Below are positions 1 to 12,091 of a DNA stretch of 64,000 nt, piece after piece; the stretch's first letter is position 1; every line of letters starts with the position of its first letter. The notes under the pieces were generated by a model. It saw only the letters and a list, made by a program, of their open reading frames with translations, ran no database searches and was not told the origin of the DNA. Origin of the DNA: Lotus japonicus (lineage: Eukaryota > Streptophyta > Magnoliopsida > Fabales > Fabaceae). The translations under genes and the position numbers were made by a program. Where the stretch lies: positions 58,394,195 to 58,458,194 of the forward strand of contig NC_080046.1 in assembly GCF_012489685.1 (NCBI RefSeq), given 5' to 3'.

Positions 1-3000
1 AAGACAAAGCGTTGAGTTAGTCGTTCCTAGCTATTCACATTCTTCTCTTGATATTTTTCTAACAATAAACTTATGTTATGTATAACACTATGCAACAAAG
101 AGGCCTAACCGTCTGTATTATAGGTTCCAAAGGAAGTATTTTCCACTTTCCCCACCTACTGTTCTTATCTTGTAACTGTTTTTAGTGGGTATAATACAGC
201 CAGAAACTCGGACAACAGTACTGACCTCAAGCATATCCCGTGCATGCACAATAAAACTGTGGCTCAGTGCCTTAGAGGCAAACTCGCCTCTTGGAAGACT
301 CTGGCACTGCTTGCTGAGTTCCTCCTGTATTGCATTCAGGTCCACACCGTCTCCAGCAATAACAAGAACTACCTGACTATCAGGGCCATGCTCAGCCTGA
401 AAATTGTAAATTTGTGGCATAGATATCAGCAATGTAAAAGAAAGTCAAAAAAAAAGTTAGGACTCAATCTGGAAGTGTGTTTGGGGGAATAAAAACGGGG
501 TTTATTTGGGTCTTTGTCAGGTTTGGGCCTTGGGTTATTCTATGGAGGTCAAGCACTTAGGGTTCATTTGGGCTTTAATGTTGGTAGGTTTTCTGCCTTA
601 GTGGAGAAAGGGTGTTCCAATTAGTGGTCTTTTTGCATGCAATGTCAATTAAGAGAACTCTGATCAGAATCAGATTCTAAACAAACAAAAGAAGAAATCC
701 TTATGTGCACCATCTCCTTAGTTTATAAAGCTGATTTTTTTCTAGATATTAGTGATTAATCTTCAACTAATTCCATATTGATATGCCACACATTAATATT
801 ATGAATTTATCCTTTATTAAACTTTGGAAAACTAACAACATAACGTAGAAACTAGATATAGAAGCTAGATGATGTATAAATTACACTAGAGCGCGGGTTT
901 GCTTCCTAACAGGGTTAAAGAGAAGCAGTGAATAATGTAAAGGAAAGGAAAGGAGCATCTTAAAACTCATTAAACCTGGGAAAGCAAATCAGCAGCTACA
1001 TGAGAAGGAATTGCATTCTTGTCCGCAATAACCAAAACTTCAGATGGACCAGCTGGCATGTCAATTGAAACCATGGCTTCACTGTTCTGCAGAAGATTTT
1101 GAAAAAGTAAAGAAAGGAGGAAGAAGCTTAAGATTCAAAGTGTGAAATGTAATTAATATTTGGAGATTTCAATGTAAGATACACTTACTTGAAGTATCAT
1201 TTTTGCAGCTGTGACATACTGGTTTCCAGGGCCAAAAATCTTTTCAACCTGCAAAAGTTTCAGTATATGATTGAAATTTATAGAAAAATATATGAATATA
1301 AGTACATTGATTCTTAGTTAGAAAAGTAAAGGTTACATCTTAATTCTTAAGTGCTGTTTTATCACCAGATTACATAATAAATTTAGGGTGTGTAAAGATT
1401 TTTTTTATAAAACAACAGCACTTCTAGCTTTTTTTAGACGCTACTCGACTACTCATTCTAGATTCTGATAAGAGCTCTAAAACTCCTTTCTCTGTGAGGT
1501 TTGCATTTTTTATAAAAATCTATATATTTATCCTAAAAAAATTGAAATATGTTTTTTAAAAAGCATACCCTTGTATCTAATTTCCTGCTTGAATATCAGA
1601 AAATTTCTTACATAACATCTTGGTCACCATGTATTCATCAGGCTCTGTGATTTATGTTACCATTAACCACAAATTGAGAATGCATGCATCAAGACATCTG
1701 GGGGGGGGGGATTCCAATAGCCATCAAGGGATGAGTTTCACTATATCTAATCATGAATTTGCAATGCAATTAGGGTTATGTTATGGTATACTAAAACAAA
1801 ACAAAAAAATAACAACAAAGAGCTGTGAACTCAATAAGTACTAATAGAGAAGCCCCAACAAAAAAGATGAGTTAAATGAGAAGCTACCTACCTTTGGACA
1901 AGTTTCTGTTCCCCAAGCCATTGCAGATATGGCCTACGATGGAAGAAAATGTCATATCAACCAAAGATTAATATATAATAGAATGAAATTCATAAGGATA
2001 TTAGATTCAAATTACAAAAAATGTTAAGGGGTAAAATATATCATCAGGTTTCAAACCTGCGCTCCTCCAGCTTTAAGAATGTGAGTGACCCCAGCCTTCT
2101 TTGCACAATAGAGTACCTCCTGCAGGAAAACATAGGTCAGAATAACAGAACAACATCGTAATTATAATTTTGATACAATATAGACAAATACCTTGCATGT
2201 AGTGCCATCCCGAGTTGGAGGATTGGCAAGAACAATAGTTTTACATCCAGCAATTTGTGCAGGCTGGTACACAACAAAATAAAAAAACTTCAGCTAAATC
2301 TGGAAAGACAAATATCAATATACACAATAAAACTGTAGGATATTGAACAACATAACAGCTACTTGAATATTTATTCAACTTACAACTGAAAGCATCAAGG
2401 CCGTTGAAGGTAACACAGCAGTTCCCCCTGGAACATAAAGACCCACGGAATTAATACTCCTAGCAACTCTCTTGCATTGGACTCCCTGAGATTTTCAGAA
2501 AACTATTGGATAACACTAAGACCGAGAACGAGCAAACATGAAGGCATGACATGACAATCAGATGGCATGGCATACATGTACAAATAGATGAATATTCGAA
2601 AACAGACTAATCAAGGAGAGGGAAACAAATCATCACAACTGGAACAGATAACCTATACATTTGATCTTTCTAGTATTATTTAACTATTCCTAGATAATGC
2701 TGCAATGACCTAGTGCTCCAATAGCAGTTTCACAAAAGCCTAACATAATACATATCTACAGCAATTAGCAATACTGATACTCTTCATATTTTGCCATTGA
2801 ATACTTCAAAGTTTTACGTTTAAGTGTCAATTCACACTTGAACCATTAAGCCACTAGTTAGCCCATCTAACCTAGGCTAGAAGCAAGAATCAGCATTGAC
2901 ATACTTTCATGTTCTCAACACTTTTCTCAGTTGACTTCTGAGCAGCATGAAAGGCATAAATATTGCTGTAGGCGACATCAAAAGCTTCCTTAACAGGTGG

Positions 3001-3996
3001 ATCAAGCTGCAAAAGGCAAAAACAAGAACCACATAGCGTCCGTCCAAATCAGTATCAACTATCAAGCACTCACTAAAATAAAAAAGGGGAATATAATAAC
3101 AGCAAATAACTTCAACAATTGACAACAATAACTTTGCATATCCAAACAAATATACCACTGGGTCCGGGAGCTCCGAGACAACTTCAACTATCTTATCTAG
3201 CTCAACTTTGTCAAACCTTGAAGTATATCTACAAAAACACCAAGTTGAAGCTGAAGTTACACAATGAAGATATAAACTGCAACACAAAACAATTTAATCA
3301 AATAACGACTAAGGCCCCGTTTGGAAGAGCTTTTATTTGAGCTTATCTGATAGCATAAGCGCTTATGCCAGTGTTTGAGAGAGCTTATGCAAACAACTTA
3401 TGGCCTACCATGTCATAAGCTGTTTTAAGCTTATTTTCATAAGCTACTTATGATAGCTTATGAAAAAGAGCTTATGCTTATATATAACTTATTTTCAATT
3501 TATTTCAATAAATTTTTTAAAATAGCTTATGAATAAGGGCTTATGTCATAAGCGCGCTTATGACCATAAGAGCTTAATTAAACTGTTTTCCCAAACGGTG
3601 CCTAAAATAAGAAGAGAGTAAAGAATTAAAAAGCAGCTACTCTTTCACTGCAGCATCCCCTCTTTGGTGAACATCATCAACAATGGGGTTAACCTGAAAA
3701 GACAAAAAGCATAAATTTTTAGAGTGAAAAACAAAACCCCATTTGAAAACAAAGAGAGAAAACATAATGGGGCGAATTGAATTACCCACCACACTGAAAA
3801 TCGATGAGAAATCAATGCGAGGACGGGTTTTGAGGCTGAGAAGCTCAGAGTGAGAAAGGTTGGACAAACGGTAGGACTTGATGGAGCAGCGGACGCGGAA
3901 AGCGGTGGCGGAGAAGGGCCTCCTGGTGGTGGTGGTGGTGTTGAGGGGATGAAGGAAGCAACGGTTCCAGTTAGAAGCTGTAAGCGCAGACTCCAT
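1..3996 (-). CDS. HISN8: Histidinol dehydrogenase, chloroplastic (partial; C-terminal exons lie beyond the window start)
   Basis: Catalyses the last two steps of histidine synthesis, L-histidinol to L-histidine with NAD, in the plastid. Eleven exons can be read: 3790-3996, 3641-3693, 3156-3228, 2905-3006, 2384-2485, 2192-2263, 2057-2119, 1892-1933, 1189-1248, 976-1086 and 226-396. They join in frame to 352 codons. The Ser/Thr/Arg-rich first ~35 residues look like a transit peptide. Family blocks seen include [26 protein letters not shown] and QAEHGPDSQ. In the last of these, Gln295 and His298 match the zinc ligands Q259 and H262 of the E. coli enzyme. The catalytic PEH motif and the remaining ligands are not present, and bases 1-225 read as intron, so at least one more exon lies to the left. 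Intron 2 carries a Tourist-like MITE. Confidence 0.95.
3313..3602. mobile_element. Tourist-like (PIF/Harbinger) MITE in HISN8 intron 2
   Basis: A 290-bp non-coding element. The left end GGCCCCGTTTGG and the right end CCAAACGGTGCC form an imperfect terminal inverted repeat. It is flanked by the 3-bp target duplication TAA (3310-3312 and 3603-3605). The interior is built of repeated AGCTTATG/CATAAGCT words and would fold back on itself. TIR type and TAA duplication are those of the PIF/Harbinger superfamily. Confidence 0.85.
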
Positions 3997-4052
3997 TGAA
4001 ACACTCTTCTTTGCTCTTCTTCTCTTGCCAATAGACTTTTTTTCTTTTTCAT

Positions 4053-5784
4053 AACCTAAACTTTTTATGTAATAAAATATTTTCTAATCAAATTTAATTT
4101 GATATAGACACATTCAAAGGTCACTAGTTTTCTTCTAATTACATCTTTCTTTCTTTTTTCGAGGTTAAACATGTATCATCAAAAGTCGATGACTATGAGA
4201 TTAATCATTCGTCTACTGTTGGTACAAAGTTTTTTTCATTTGCAAGGGTTATAAATCGAACTTTCAACCACTTGCTTAACGACTAATTGCATCTTTCTAT
4301 TACATAAATCTATATCAATGACATCTTTTTTATTTTCAGGATTTTCACTCAATTGAGTAGTAGAGTGTTTTAAAACATACTTTTTTAATTGATATATTTT
4401 GTTACATTTAACTTACTTAATTATATCGCTTATAAAAAAAACTTAATTATATATTTTTTCTTATATTTATAATATTATGAAGGTTATTTTTTTAAATTTA
4501 ATTTTGTTCTATATTATTTGCACACAAAATTTCGGATATTTATAATAAAACTAGTTAATAAGGTAGTTAAAAAATTGAATAAAAATTTTCAAAAAATAAA
4601 AATTTCCCCAAAATATAAAACTTAATGGAGGAATTTTAGTAAAATTGTAAGGGTAAAGTATATAAACAATAAGCTATAAATTATAAGCTCAAACATTAGT
4701 TGAAATAGCTTTTTATAAACACTACATGGTAGTAAGGTTAATATATTATTTACTAAAAACTTTATTTTGGTCAAACAAACTTGCAAGTAGTCAAATAAGC
4801 TTTTAGCTGAAATAGCTAGCTAAACACTAACATTGAATAAGCTACTTTTCACACACTACATGCTAGTAAGATGAACATATTTACTAAAAACTTCACTTTG
4901 GTCAAACAAGCTTGCCAAGTATTCAAATAAGCTTTTAGTTGAATTAGCTAGCTAAACACTATTAGGACATTGAATAAGCTACTTTTCACACACTGCATGC
5001 TAGTAAGATAAACATATTTACTAAAAACTTTACTTTGGCCCAACAAACTTGCAAGTAGTCAAATAAGCTTTTATCTGAAATAGCTGCCTAAACACTATTA
5101 GGACATTGAATAAGCTACTTTTCACTTTTGTTATAAGAGTTTTCAATTTTTAATACATTCTATTTACCAGTATGTCAAAATTAACATACATCTGAGAACC
5201 AATATTCTCTAGGACTCTGAAGTTTTTCCATATCTTTGAGGAAGCAGAAGAAGTTAAACTAATTAACAAATGCCAACCATGATACTGTAAATTAAGCCTA
5301 CAAGACTTAACCGTGTAACAGTGTGATCCGTCTCCATCCATAAGCACATTTGTTCACTGCTAGAGGCAAATAATTTGTTCACCACTTCATACATTCTGCT
5401 GTACTATGTCAATCAATATTTGATAACTGTAACAACTTAGGACCAACATGTCCTGACAGGAACCAATAGAAGTATATTCTTTTGCTTTGAAACTATTCAA
5501 GTTGAAGCACAATCTGTGAGTATAAAGCACCAACCAAACTGAGAACTTCAAGTTTCAATACAACTGATAAAAGTTATTTTACAGTATAGGAACATGAGTA
5601 TGGATTTACAAAGGTTGTTTTTGCAAATAAAAAAATGATTAAGAATGAAAGAATCCGCTAACTAATCAGCAAAATGCCTTATATAAAAGCTAGCCATGGT
5701 CCTATAATGAAGCCAATAAAGCCTTAACAGTGCAACAGTTGGATCCTTCTCAATCCACAAGGACATTTGTTCACTGCTAAAGGG
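4053..5784. other. Intergenic region between HISN8 and the TPR gene
   Basis: AT-rich and without a credible gene. It contains a three-copy tandem repeat (4722-5130) and a short copy of the sequence that ends the neighbouring TPR gene (5300-5365). The short minus-strand reading frame at 5150-5347 has no recognisable features. Confidence 0.7.
4722..5130. repeat. Three-copy tandem repeat, unit about 136 bp
   Basis: Three successive copies begin near 4722, 4858 and 4996. Each contains the words AGTAAG, TTTACTAAAAACTT, TCAAATAAGCTTTTA, GCTAAACACTA and CATTGAATAAGCTACTTTTC. Copies two and three share ATTAGGACATTGAATAAGC, which is shortened in copy one. No coding potential is seen. Confidence 0.85.
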
Positions 5785-5785
5785 T
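5300..5785. repeat. Direct repeat of the TPR gene's 3' end
   Basis: The stretch 5300-5365 resembles 5715-5785, which runs up to the stop codon of the TPR gene. Both read roughly CTTAAC..GT.CAACAGT..GATCC.TCTC.ATCCA.AAG.ACATTTGTTCACTGCTA, and both end in a near-identical run (ACATTTGTTCACTGCTA). The copies lie about 415 bp apart in the same orientation, so a piece of the 3' end and 3' UTR was duplicated downstream. Confidence 0.7.
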
Positions 5786-8700
5786 CATGGGGTTTCAGGG
5801 TGAAGAGCGATATCCTTGAAAACCTGCAGCCTGTTGTTCCTTGGTGGTTTCTTCTCCTCAGACAATGATGAATCCCTTTCCTTTGCCAGTTCAGGATTGA
5901 AACACAGAGAGCGCCTTACTGCTGGCTTCCTTGACAAAATTACAGTGCCGGATCCATGATGTCCATCTTTCAAGTCCATGGACTCAAGCTTTTTGCTTAT
6001 ACATTTGGTCTCGCTAAGCGGCCAAGGACGTTGAAAGACTATGTTTGAGTTCTCATTTTCTTTATTAAACACTTGAGCACCTTCCTGACCATCAAATCTA
6101 GTATATCCCCCAAAGAAGTCATGCCCTTCATTTTGTTCTTCTTCTACTATGTCTGCCCAGCTCTTCTTCTCCACTGGTTTTATGCTTCCTGAGGCAAGTT
6201 CATGCAGATTAATCAAAGAGCTGTTCAATTGACAAAAAGGATAACAGCACAATTTGATAGAGATTTCAGAACACTTACTTTGGTCTGTGCCAATAGAACT
6301 TGCAAATTGATTGGCACCATTCACAACCATGTCATTTGATTCTACAGCAAATTTGTCCTCTTTAAACTTTCTATCTGTTTCTGTATTGGAGTAAGTGTAT
6401 AGTCCAGAACCAATAGCTGTTTTATCTTCACGCTTTACCATTGTCCTCGCATTCCACTTTCCATTGGCAGGTAAAGACAAATTATTTTGTGTAGAAGGAA
6501 TCCCAAATGAAGGTTTTGGATCTGAATGGACATCTCCCCAAGTTTCCCTTTGAGGTCCATTATTGAAGCCCCATGAACATTTTTTTGTGTTTGTGTAAGG
6601 AACCTTCAGGTCTCTTCTTGCTGGTTCAGGGGACTCGTACAATCTCCTCCTGGCATTAGATACTTCCCCCTCAGATGTCACAGACCAATTTTGTGTCCTA
6701 CTTTGAACCATGTCAGAGCTCTTTCCACTCAAGTTACTTAGTGGAGAGCACTGTGACGATGACGACTCCATATCCATCAGCATTTGCGAAGCGCGTTCAA
6801 AAGATTTAGCGCATGAATCATCCATCTTTCTATGTTTAGAAGCGGTGGTTACAGCCTGGAGCAGAAATTTTGCTTCTGTAATCCTGTTCGTTTGCATCAA
6901 ACAGATTGCCAAATTGCACTGTTTGTTCCTATCAACCTCAAAAGACAGTGCTTTTCTGGACAAACAAAAATATAGAAGTATTACTTTACTATTCAAAGAA
7001 AAATAAAATATCAAATTGCAAATCACTTCATCTAAAAAGGTAACCTATAATGTTCTTCAGCAGCTTTATAGTCACCTTTCTGCAAGTAAGCCCAAGCCAA
7101 GTTCCCCAGTATCCTACATTGATAGAGACAGAGAGAGGTTCAATGTCAAGTAAGGGTACAAGGCCTATAAACTTGACCAAAGAGCATGGATGAAAAATAT
7201 GTACCGTGATATCTCTTGCTCAGCAGTTACATGAATCTTCTTCCCTTGTGATCTTGCTTGTTTGGTTGTCCTCCCCACAAAAGTGACACCATCTTCAATT
7301 TGCTTCAACTTGTGATGAAGCATGGAAATCTCTTCATCAACCCTTCCTGACCTCTGTACCAACATACACATAAGCTGTTAAACACATGATTCTAAAATCC
7401 TTTAGCAGTCAATTCAGCTGCAAACCAAGATTTGTAATGCAATGCAAATGAAAATTCACAACATCATAGCCATTTAAATCCTTTCTCCAAACTGTTTCCT
7501 ACTTATTACTTAATGATACAAATTCCACATTCTTACGAGGACAAGTCTACTATGTCACATTTACTAATAAGGGTCTATCTAGCGCCTCATTATGTTGCAA
7601 ACAGGTATGAAACTAGAAAAAAATGTTAATCTGTCCAGATTATTAAATACGGGCCTAGCCTCAAGATCATTCAAGTGCATGTAAATGATGATTCTTGCAG
7701 AAGTGTTCATCTTCCCAGGTTGTTCGATAAGGGCCTAGCCTCAAGATCATTTAAGTGCATGCAAATGATGGAAAACAGTCTAAAATCCTTCAGCAGTCAA
7801 ATTCGGATGGAAAACAAGATTTGTGATAAAAGTCCTACAATGCAAATGAGAATTCACAACATGATAGCCATTTGAATCCTTTCTCCAAATTGTTTCCTAC
7901 TTATTACTTAAAGATACAAATTCCACATTCTTATGAGTACAATTCTACTATGTCACATTCACATTCATTAATAAGGGTCTAACTAGCCTCATTTTTTTGC
8001 AAACAAATATGATTCCAGCAAGAAATGTTAATCTGTCCAGGTTATTCAATAAGGGCCTAACCTCAAAATCATTCAAGTGCATGTGTAAATGATGATTCAT
8101 GCAGAAATGTTAATTTTCCCAGGTTGTTAAATAATGGCCTAGCCTCAAGATTATTCAAATTCATTTAAATGAAATCAATTCACTAAATTAATGAATGGTA
8201 ACACCTGCAACATGTAAAAGAGAATTGAATTCTCACCTTGTAGAGTTCAACCAAGATGTTGTCTAGGGATTCCTGGGAATCAGGAGGGCACAGATGCCGG
8301 AATGATTTAATAGCTTCGATTGCCTCATCAGAACGGTTCAGTTGCTTCATGACTAAGGCCATATCCTTCAAAGCACTCTCCACACGGTCCCCAGCATTGA
8401 TTGCAGCCCAGAACAGTGAAATGGCTTTCCCAGGATCCTTATCCACCAACTGCAATTGAACCATTCAGAATCAACATCATTGCACAAACCCCATTAACAA
8501 AGTAAAACTGATAAAAATCACAAGAAACTTCAAGAACTGAAGCAAGAAAAGTGACACAAGAGAAAAAATTCAAAAAGAAAGAAAAGGGTATTAGGAGAAA
8601 AGTTACCTGAACCTGCTTGGCTTTAACATAGGGAGAATCACCAGCAGGAACCTTGTGAATCACATGATAAGGATCATCTTTGTTCGGTGATGATCTCTTT

Positions 8701-8816
8701 CTCTCTGAAAGCGGCATCATGATGGGAGAGCGTGAAGGCGTCGACCTCCACGAAGAAAGCCGCGGCGGCGGTGGCGTCATGAAGCACCTTGCCGGAGAGT
8801 TTCTTTCAAATGGCAT
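5785..8816 (-). CDS. POLLENLESS 3 / MS5-like tetratricopeptide-repeat protein
   Basis: Six exons: 8607-8816, 8237-8449, 7205-7353, 7045-7113, 6279-6955 and 5785-6188, giving 573 aa. The N-terminus is proline/serine-rich with PYHVIHKVPAGDSPYVKAKQ, typical of the MS5/POLLENLESS3/SDI group. TPR helices follow (about residues 80-270), including LGNLAWAYLQKGDYKAAEEH and CNLAICLMQTNRITEAK. The tail is long and poorly conserved, with SWADIVEEE and a C-terminal AVRRSLCFNPE block. Family members include TDM1/MS5, which controls exit from meiosis, and the SDI sulfur-response proteins. The long tail favours the POLLENLESS3-like branch over the short SDI proteins. The last intron (6189-6278) is 90 nt and open in frame. 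The start is the first Met downstream of a GAA-repeat leader. Confidence 0.85.
7391..8165. repeat. Direct duplication (~390 bp) inside intron 2 of the TPR gene
   Basis: Sequence from about 7391-7780 recurs at about 7781-8165. Shared landmarks are AAATCCTT.AGCAGTCAA, CAAGATTTGT, TTCACAACAT.ATAGCCATTT, CCTACTTATTACTTAA, TACAAATTCCACATTCTTA and AAGGGCCTA.CCTCAA.ATCATT. The last of these occurs four times, so a smaller repeat is nested in the larger one. Non-coding. Confidence 0.85.
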
Positions 8817-8874
8817 TGTGTGATGAAGAAGATTTCAACCAGAAATTGACACTGTGATTTTTCAATGAAACTCG

Positions 8875-8900
8875 TCTTCTTCTTCTTCTTCTTCTTCTTC
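8875..8900. repeat. (TCT/GAA)n microsatellite in the 5' leader of the TPR gene
   Basis: An uninterrupted TCT run of about 26 bp lies some 60 bp upstream of the start codon at 8816. It reads as GAA repeats on the coding strand and is followed by GA-rich sequence at about 8945-8980. Confidence 0.9.
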
Positions 8901-10286
8901 GTTCTTGTGTGAATTATCTGAACTGTTTGAAGCGTTGGAAGATGAAAGAGAGAGAGAGGGTTGAAGAGAAGAGAGGAGAAGAGAACACACACACTCGCGA
9001 GCAATGAGTGGTGCAATACTGCAATGCAATGATCGAAGGTGAAGATGGAAAAGAAATTTGGAAAAGAAACTAGCCGTTTTATAATTACTAGCCGTTGGAG
9101 TTATTGGGCCACAGCTTGCATTGGGGGGACCCATATTGGATTTGGGCTTAACATTCTAGCCCAAAATGAATAGCTTCCCACAATAATCTTATGTTATACT
9201 TATATATATTATTTCCGAAACCAAAATGTGACAACTCCGACAGGTGTCACCATCTCATTATATGTCTTTCAGTATTTACTTATAAGTTTTCTTTCTCATA
9301 CTATAGTTAGTAGGTAGATGATGTTATATTTATATTTTCGAATTTTTTAGTAATTTAAATATTAAATAATTACATATTTTCAAAAAGAGTTAATGTATTA
9401 GTATTGCATTTAATATTTATTAATAACATTAGAATAGTTAATAAAAATAAATTTTGATTTTTTTTTAAAATAACTACTGCATTAATTTGATATTTAATAT
9501 TTTTAATGACATCAAAATAATTAATAAAAGTCAATTGTGACCTTTCTATGATTAATTAAGATGTATGTTGACAAAGTATTTTTTTTATGATTATGGTTAT
9601 TTTTTATATAAAATAATAATAAAAATGAATGTAATATGTTACGTTCAAAACTATATCAAATATGTCATAAAAAATTGATATCAAATAGCTTTAAATAATT
9701 GATTTGTTATTTTATGTTTTTCATATGTACATCTAGAAGATTAAATTGTTTTGGCATATTGATTCAGAACATAACAAATTAGAAAAAAAAGAATTAGAAT
9801 GTAACTAGAATTAGAAAAAAAAAAAAGTGATATACGTATTAAAAAAATGAGAGAGAAAATATGAAAATGTATGATGTATGCCGACAAAATACTCTTATTC
9901 CATTTGTGCATAGTGCGAGATTAAATACTAATAATCAGTATAATCAGATTAAATTTTCCAAATACCCATGCTTTTATTTTTTGAATTTTTCTTGTATTAC
10001 TAATAAAATATTATCATGAATTAAATAAGTTCTCTTAAATATTTTTATTTTTACTTTTATTTAGGTGGATTCATTTACTTTAAGAGTAACTCAAAAATTA
10101 ATATTCTTGAAAACCGTTGCATGTTGCATGTCAGGCAGGAGATGTGCATCATCTACCATTTATTCAAAATGTTGTCCATTGATCTTTTTTGAACTTTTTA
10201 AATTTAATTTTAAATGTAAGTTCATTATTTTATCTTATAAATCATTATGTCATTACTGTTTTATGGTAAAATGAAAGTTGAATTAA

Positions 10287-10480
10287 AAAATTATCGGGAG
10301 AATGTTCCACAAGGCCACAAAGAGCTAACTATAATACAATAAGAAAAATTAGTCATGACATGAGCTACATTATTGACACCCCTATGAACATGCGAAAAGA
10401 AATAGGAAAAAATTATCTGCCAAATTAGCAATTTCAGCTAAAGTGAGACTTAGATTGTGCAATTCTCTCTTCATCATTAT
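10287..10480 (-). pseudogene. Remnant of a retroelement RNase H (RVT_3-like) domain
   Basis: The minus strand contains HVHRGVNNVAHVMTNF, resembling the end of plant LINE-type RNase H domains (pattern HV.R..N.VAH.LA). It is followed by LWPCGT. An upstream piece with leucine-rich reading (ELHNLSLTLAEIANLAD) is in another frame. Only a scrap remains, with no start and with frame changes. Confidence 0.45.
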
Positions 10481-10900
10481 ACTCACTTATTTTTAACAAA
10501 TACACAGGTAAAGTGTTAATATTATATATATATATGGTTCATCATTATTTTCACTTATTTTTAAAATAACCTATTAACCGACAACTTTAGGAGTTCATTA
10601 ATAATCTAAATTTATAGCTTCAATATTCATTTTGTAAAATTTATACTTGTTCAAATTATTTTACTTCTTAAATATTCGGATAATCATTTGAATTTTTAAT
10701 TAATGGTTTTTATTTTTTAATAAGTTATATTTTGATTTTCTATTGAAAAAAGTTAAATTTTCACTAACTAATTTGCGGGTAACGGACATGGGTACGGACA
10801 TTTAAGTTGATATCTATGTAAGTATGGAAACGGGTGCGAGTACTTTTTGAAAACGTGGGTGTGAGAATGAGTACTATAATACCATACTAAATTTTGTTTT

Positions 10901-11003
10901 GAAGACGACTTTGCACATAGGTGAGAGAGCATTCAAATTCAATTTCAAATTCTATAAAAGAAATTCACCATAAGCAAATAGTACATGCACTTTTGAATTT
11001 TGA
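10901..11003 (+). repeat. Copy of a DCL2-A promoter segment
   Basis: About 103 bp closely matches 13881-13983, in the upstream region of DCL2-A. Both start GAAGACGACT, share GCATTCAAATTCAATTTCAA, continue ATTCAC.ATAAGCAAATAGTACATG and end TTTT.AATTTTGA. The copies are about 3 kb apart in direct orientation. Confidence 0.8.
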
Positions 11004-11288
11004 ACCTCCAAGAATCTGATTTTTGAACCTTCTCATTCCCAACTCATAAGTCTTCCAGTTCTTAACAATGGAGGTGTCTTACGAGATCGCAGCTAACTTG
11101 TGAGTTAAATAAGGTCGACTAGACTGAGGTCTGTTCGAGCTATATTTTTACCAACCCAACCTGTCCTCAAGTCGAGTTAGTTTGGACTGGTTCGCGGGAT
11201 GGAACCCAAATTGACATCTCAATGATTAATGACTAGTGTATTTTTTATTTTTTTGAAGTGTATGAGTATTAACTTAAGTTTAAATTTT

Positions 11289-12082
11289 GGCCAAGACTAT
11301 TTGTACCCTACTACCCTCCCTATTTACTATCCACACCATCCCCTTATTTTTGTAATCCCAAAAATACCCCCAACATAGAAAACATGCAAAGTAGTAAAAA
11401 AAAAACTCTCCCAACCTCGCCTTCTTCTTCCTTCTTCCTCTTCCTCTTCCACTCTCATCTTTCCCATCCCTATTTCATCTTCTAAATCAATACATCACAC
11501 ACCTTAGAGGTATTTGAAGCTCCAAATTAGTGTAGAAGATAAGTGGGTGAGATCAAGAGAAGAATAGAAGCTCAAAAAAATATGTGTGATTTTGGAATTT
11601 TTTTTTCTTCTGTTTTTCGCGTAAATCTGGGTAGAATATATGAGTTCTAGTTCGTTCCGCCATTTAAACTGCGGACGTTTTGTCGCTACCGCAACTTAAA
11701 TGACGGTAACGTCCGCTAACTTAGTTGCGGTAACGTCCGCAATCTAAGTAGCGGTAGCGTCCGCTATTTAAGTAGCGGTAGCTTCCGCTATCTAAGTAGC
11801 GGAGGTTACCGTAATTTAAATTACGAATTGTGTTTCAGATTCTGGTTTTGGTGTTTGACTTGGTGAAGTTAGTTGCCTATTAGGAGCATTATGGCAACTG
11901 GAACTTCTGATGAGGTTGATAATGAACATGATGGCCGAGAATGAGAAAGAGATGGTGGGATTAGGGTTTTTTTGTTGTAAATTGGAGCAGTTATTTTTTA
12001 AAATATTTGGGATATAAATGTATTTTTGCACTTAAGGGGATGATGTGGATAGTAAATAGGGATGGTCTAAATAATCTTGGCC
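11289..12082. mobile_element. Mutator-like non-autonomous element (MULE-MITE)
   Basis: A 794-bp element with terminal inverted repeats of about 50 bp. The left end GGCCAAGACTATTTGTA and the right end (reverse complement) GGCCAAGATTATTTAGA both continue into CCCTATTTACTATCCACA and CATCCCCTT. A 9-bp target duplication TTAAATTTT flanks it (11280-11288 and 12083-12091). The 9-bp duplication and long TIR indicate a Mutator-like element. The interior holds a CG-containing minisatellite and no transposase frame. Confidence 0.85.
11656..11825. repeat. Minisatellite, 24-bp unit, five to six copies
   Basis: Successive 24-bp units vary around AAGTAGCGGTAGCGTCCGCT. The unit is rich in CG dinucleotides, in contrast to the AT-rich surroundings. 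It lies inside the MULE-MITE at 11289-12082. Confidence 0.85.
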
Positions 12083-12091
12083 TTAAATTTT

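Larger units (their letters stand above)
8817..11288. other. TPR gene promoter and gene-free AT-rich region
   Basis: The promoter and leader of the TPR gene occupy roughly the first 300 bp. The rest is AT-rich with no supported gene. It holds a degraded retroelement RNase H tail (10287-10480) and a copy of DCL2 promoter sequence (10901-11003). The plus-strand reading frame at 10065-10274 resembles nothing I recognise. Confidence 0.65.

Noticed and set aside
5150..5347. Minus-strand 65-codon frame as a small gene
   Set aside because: It overlaps a duplicated piece of the neighbouring gene's 3' end and has no recognisable feature.
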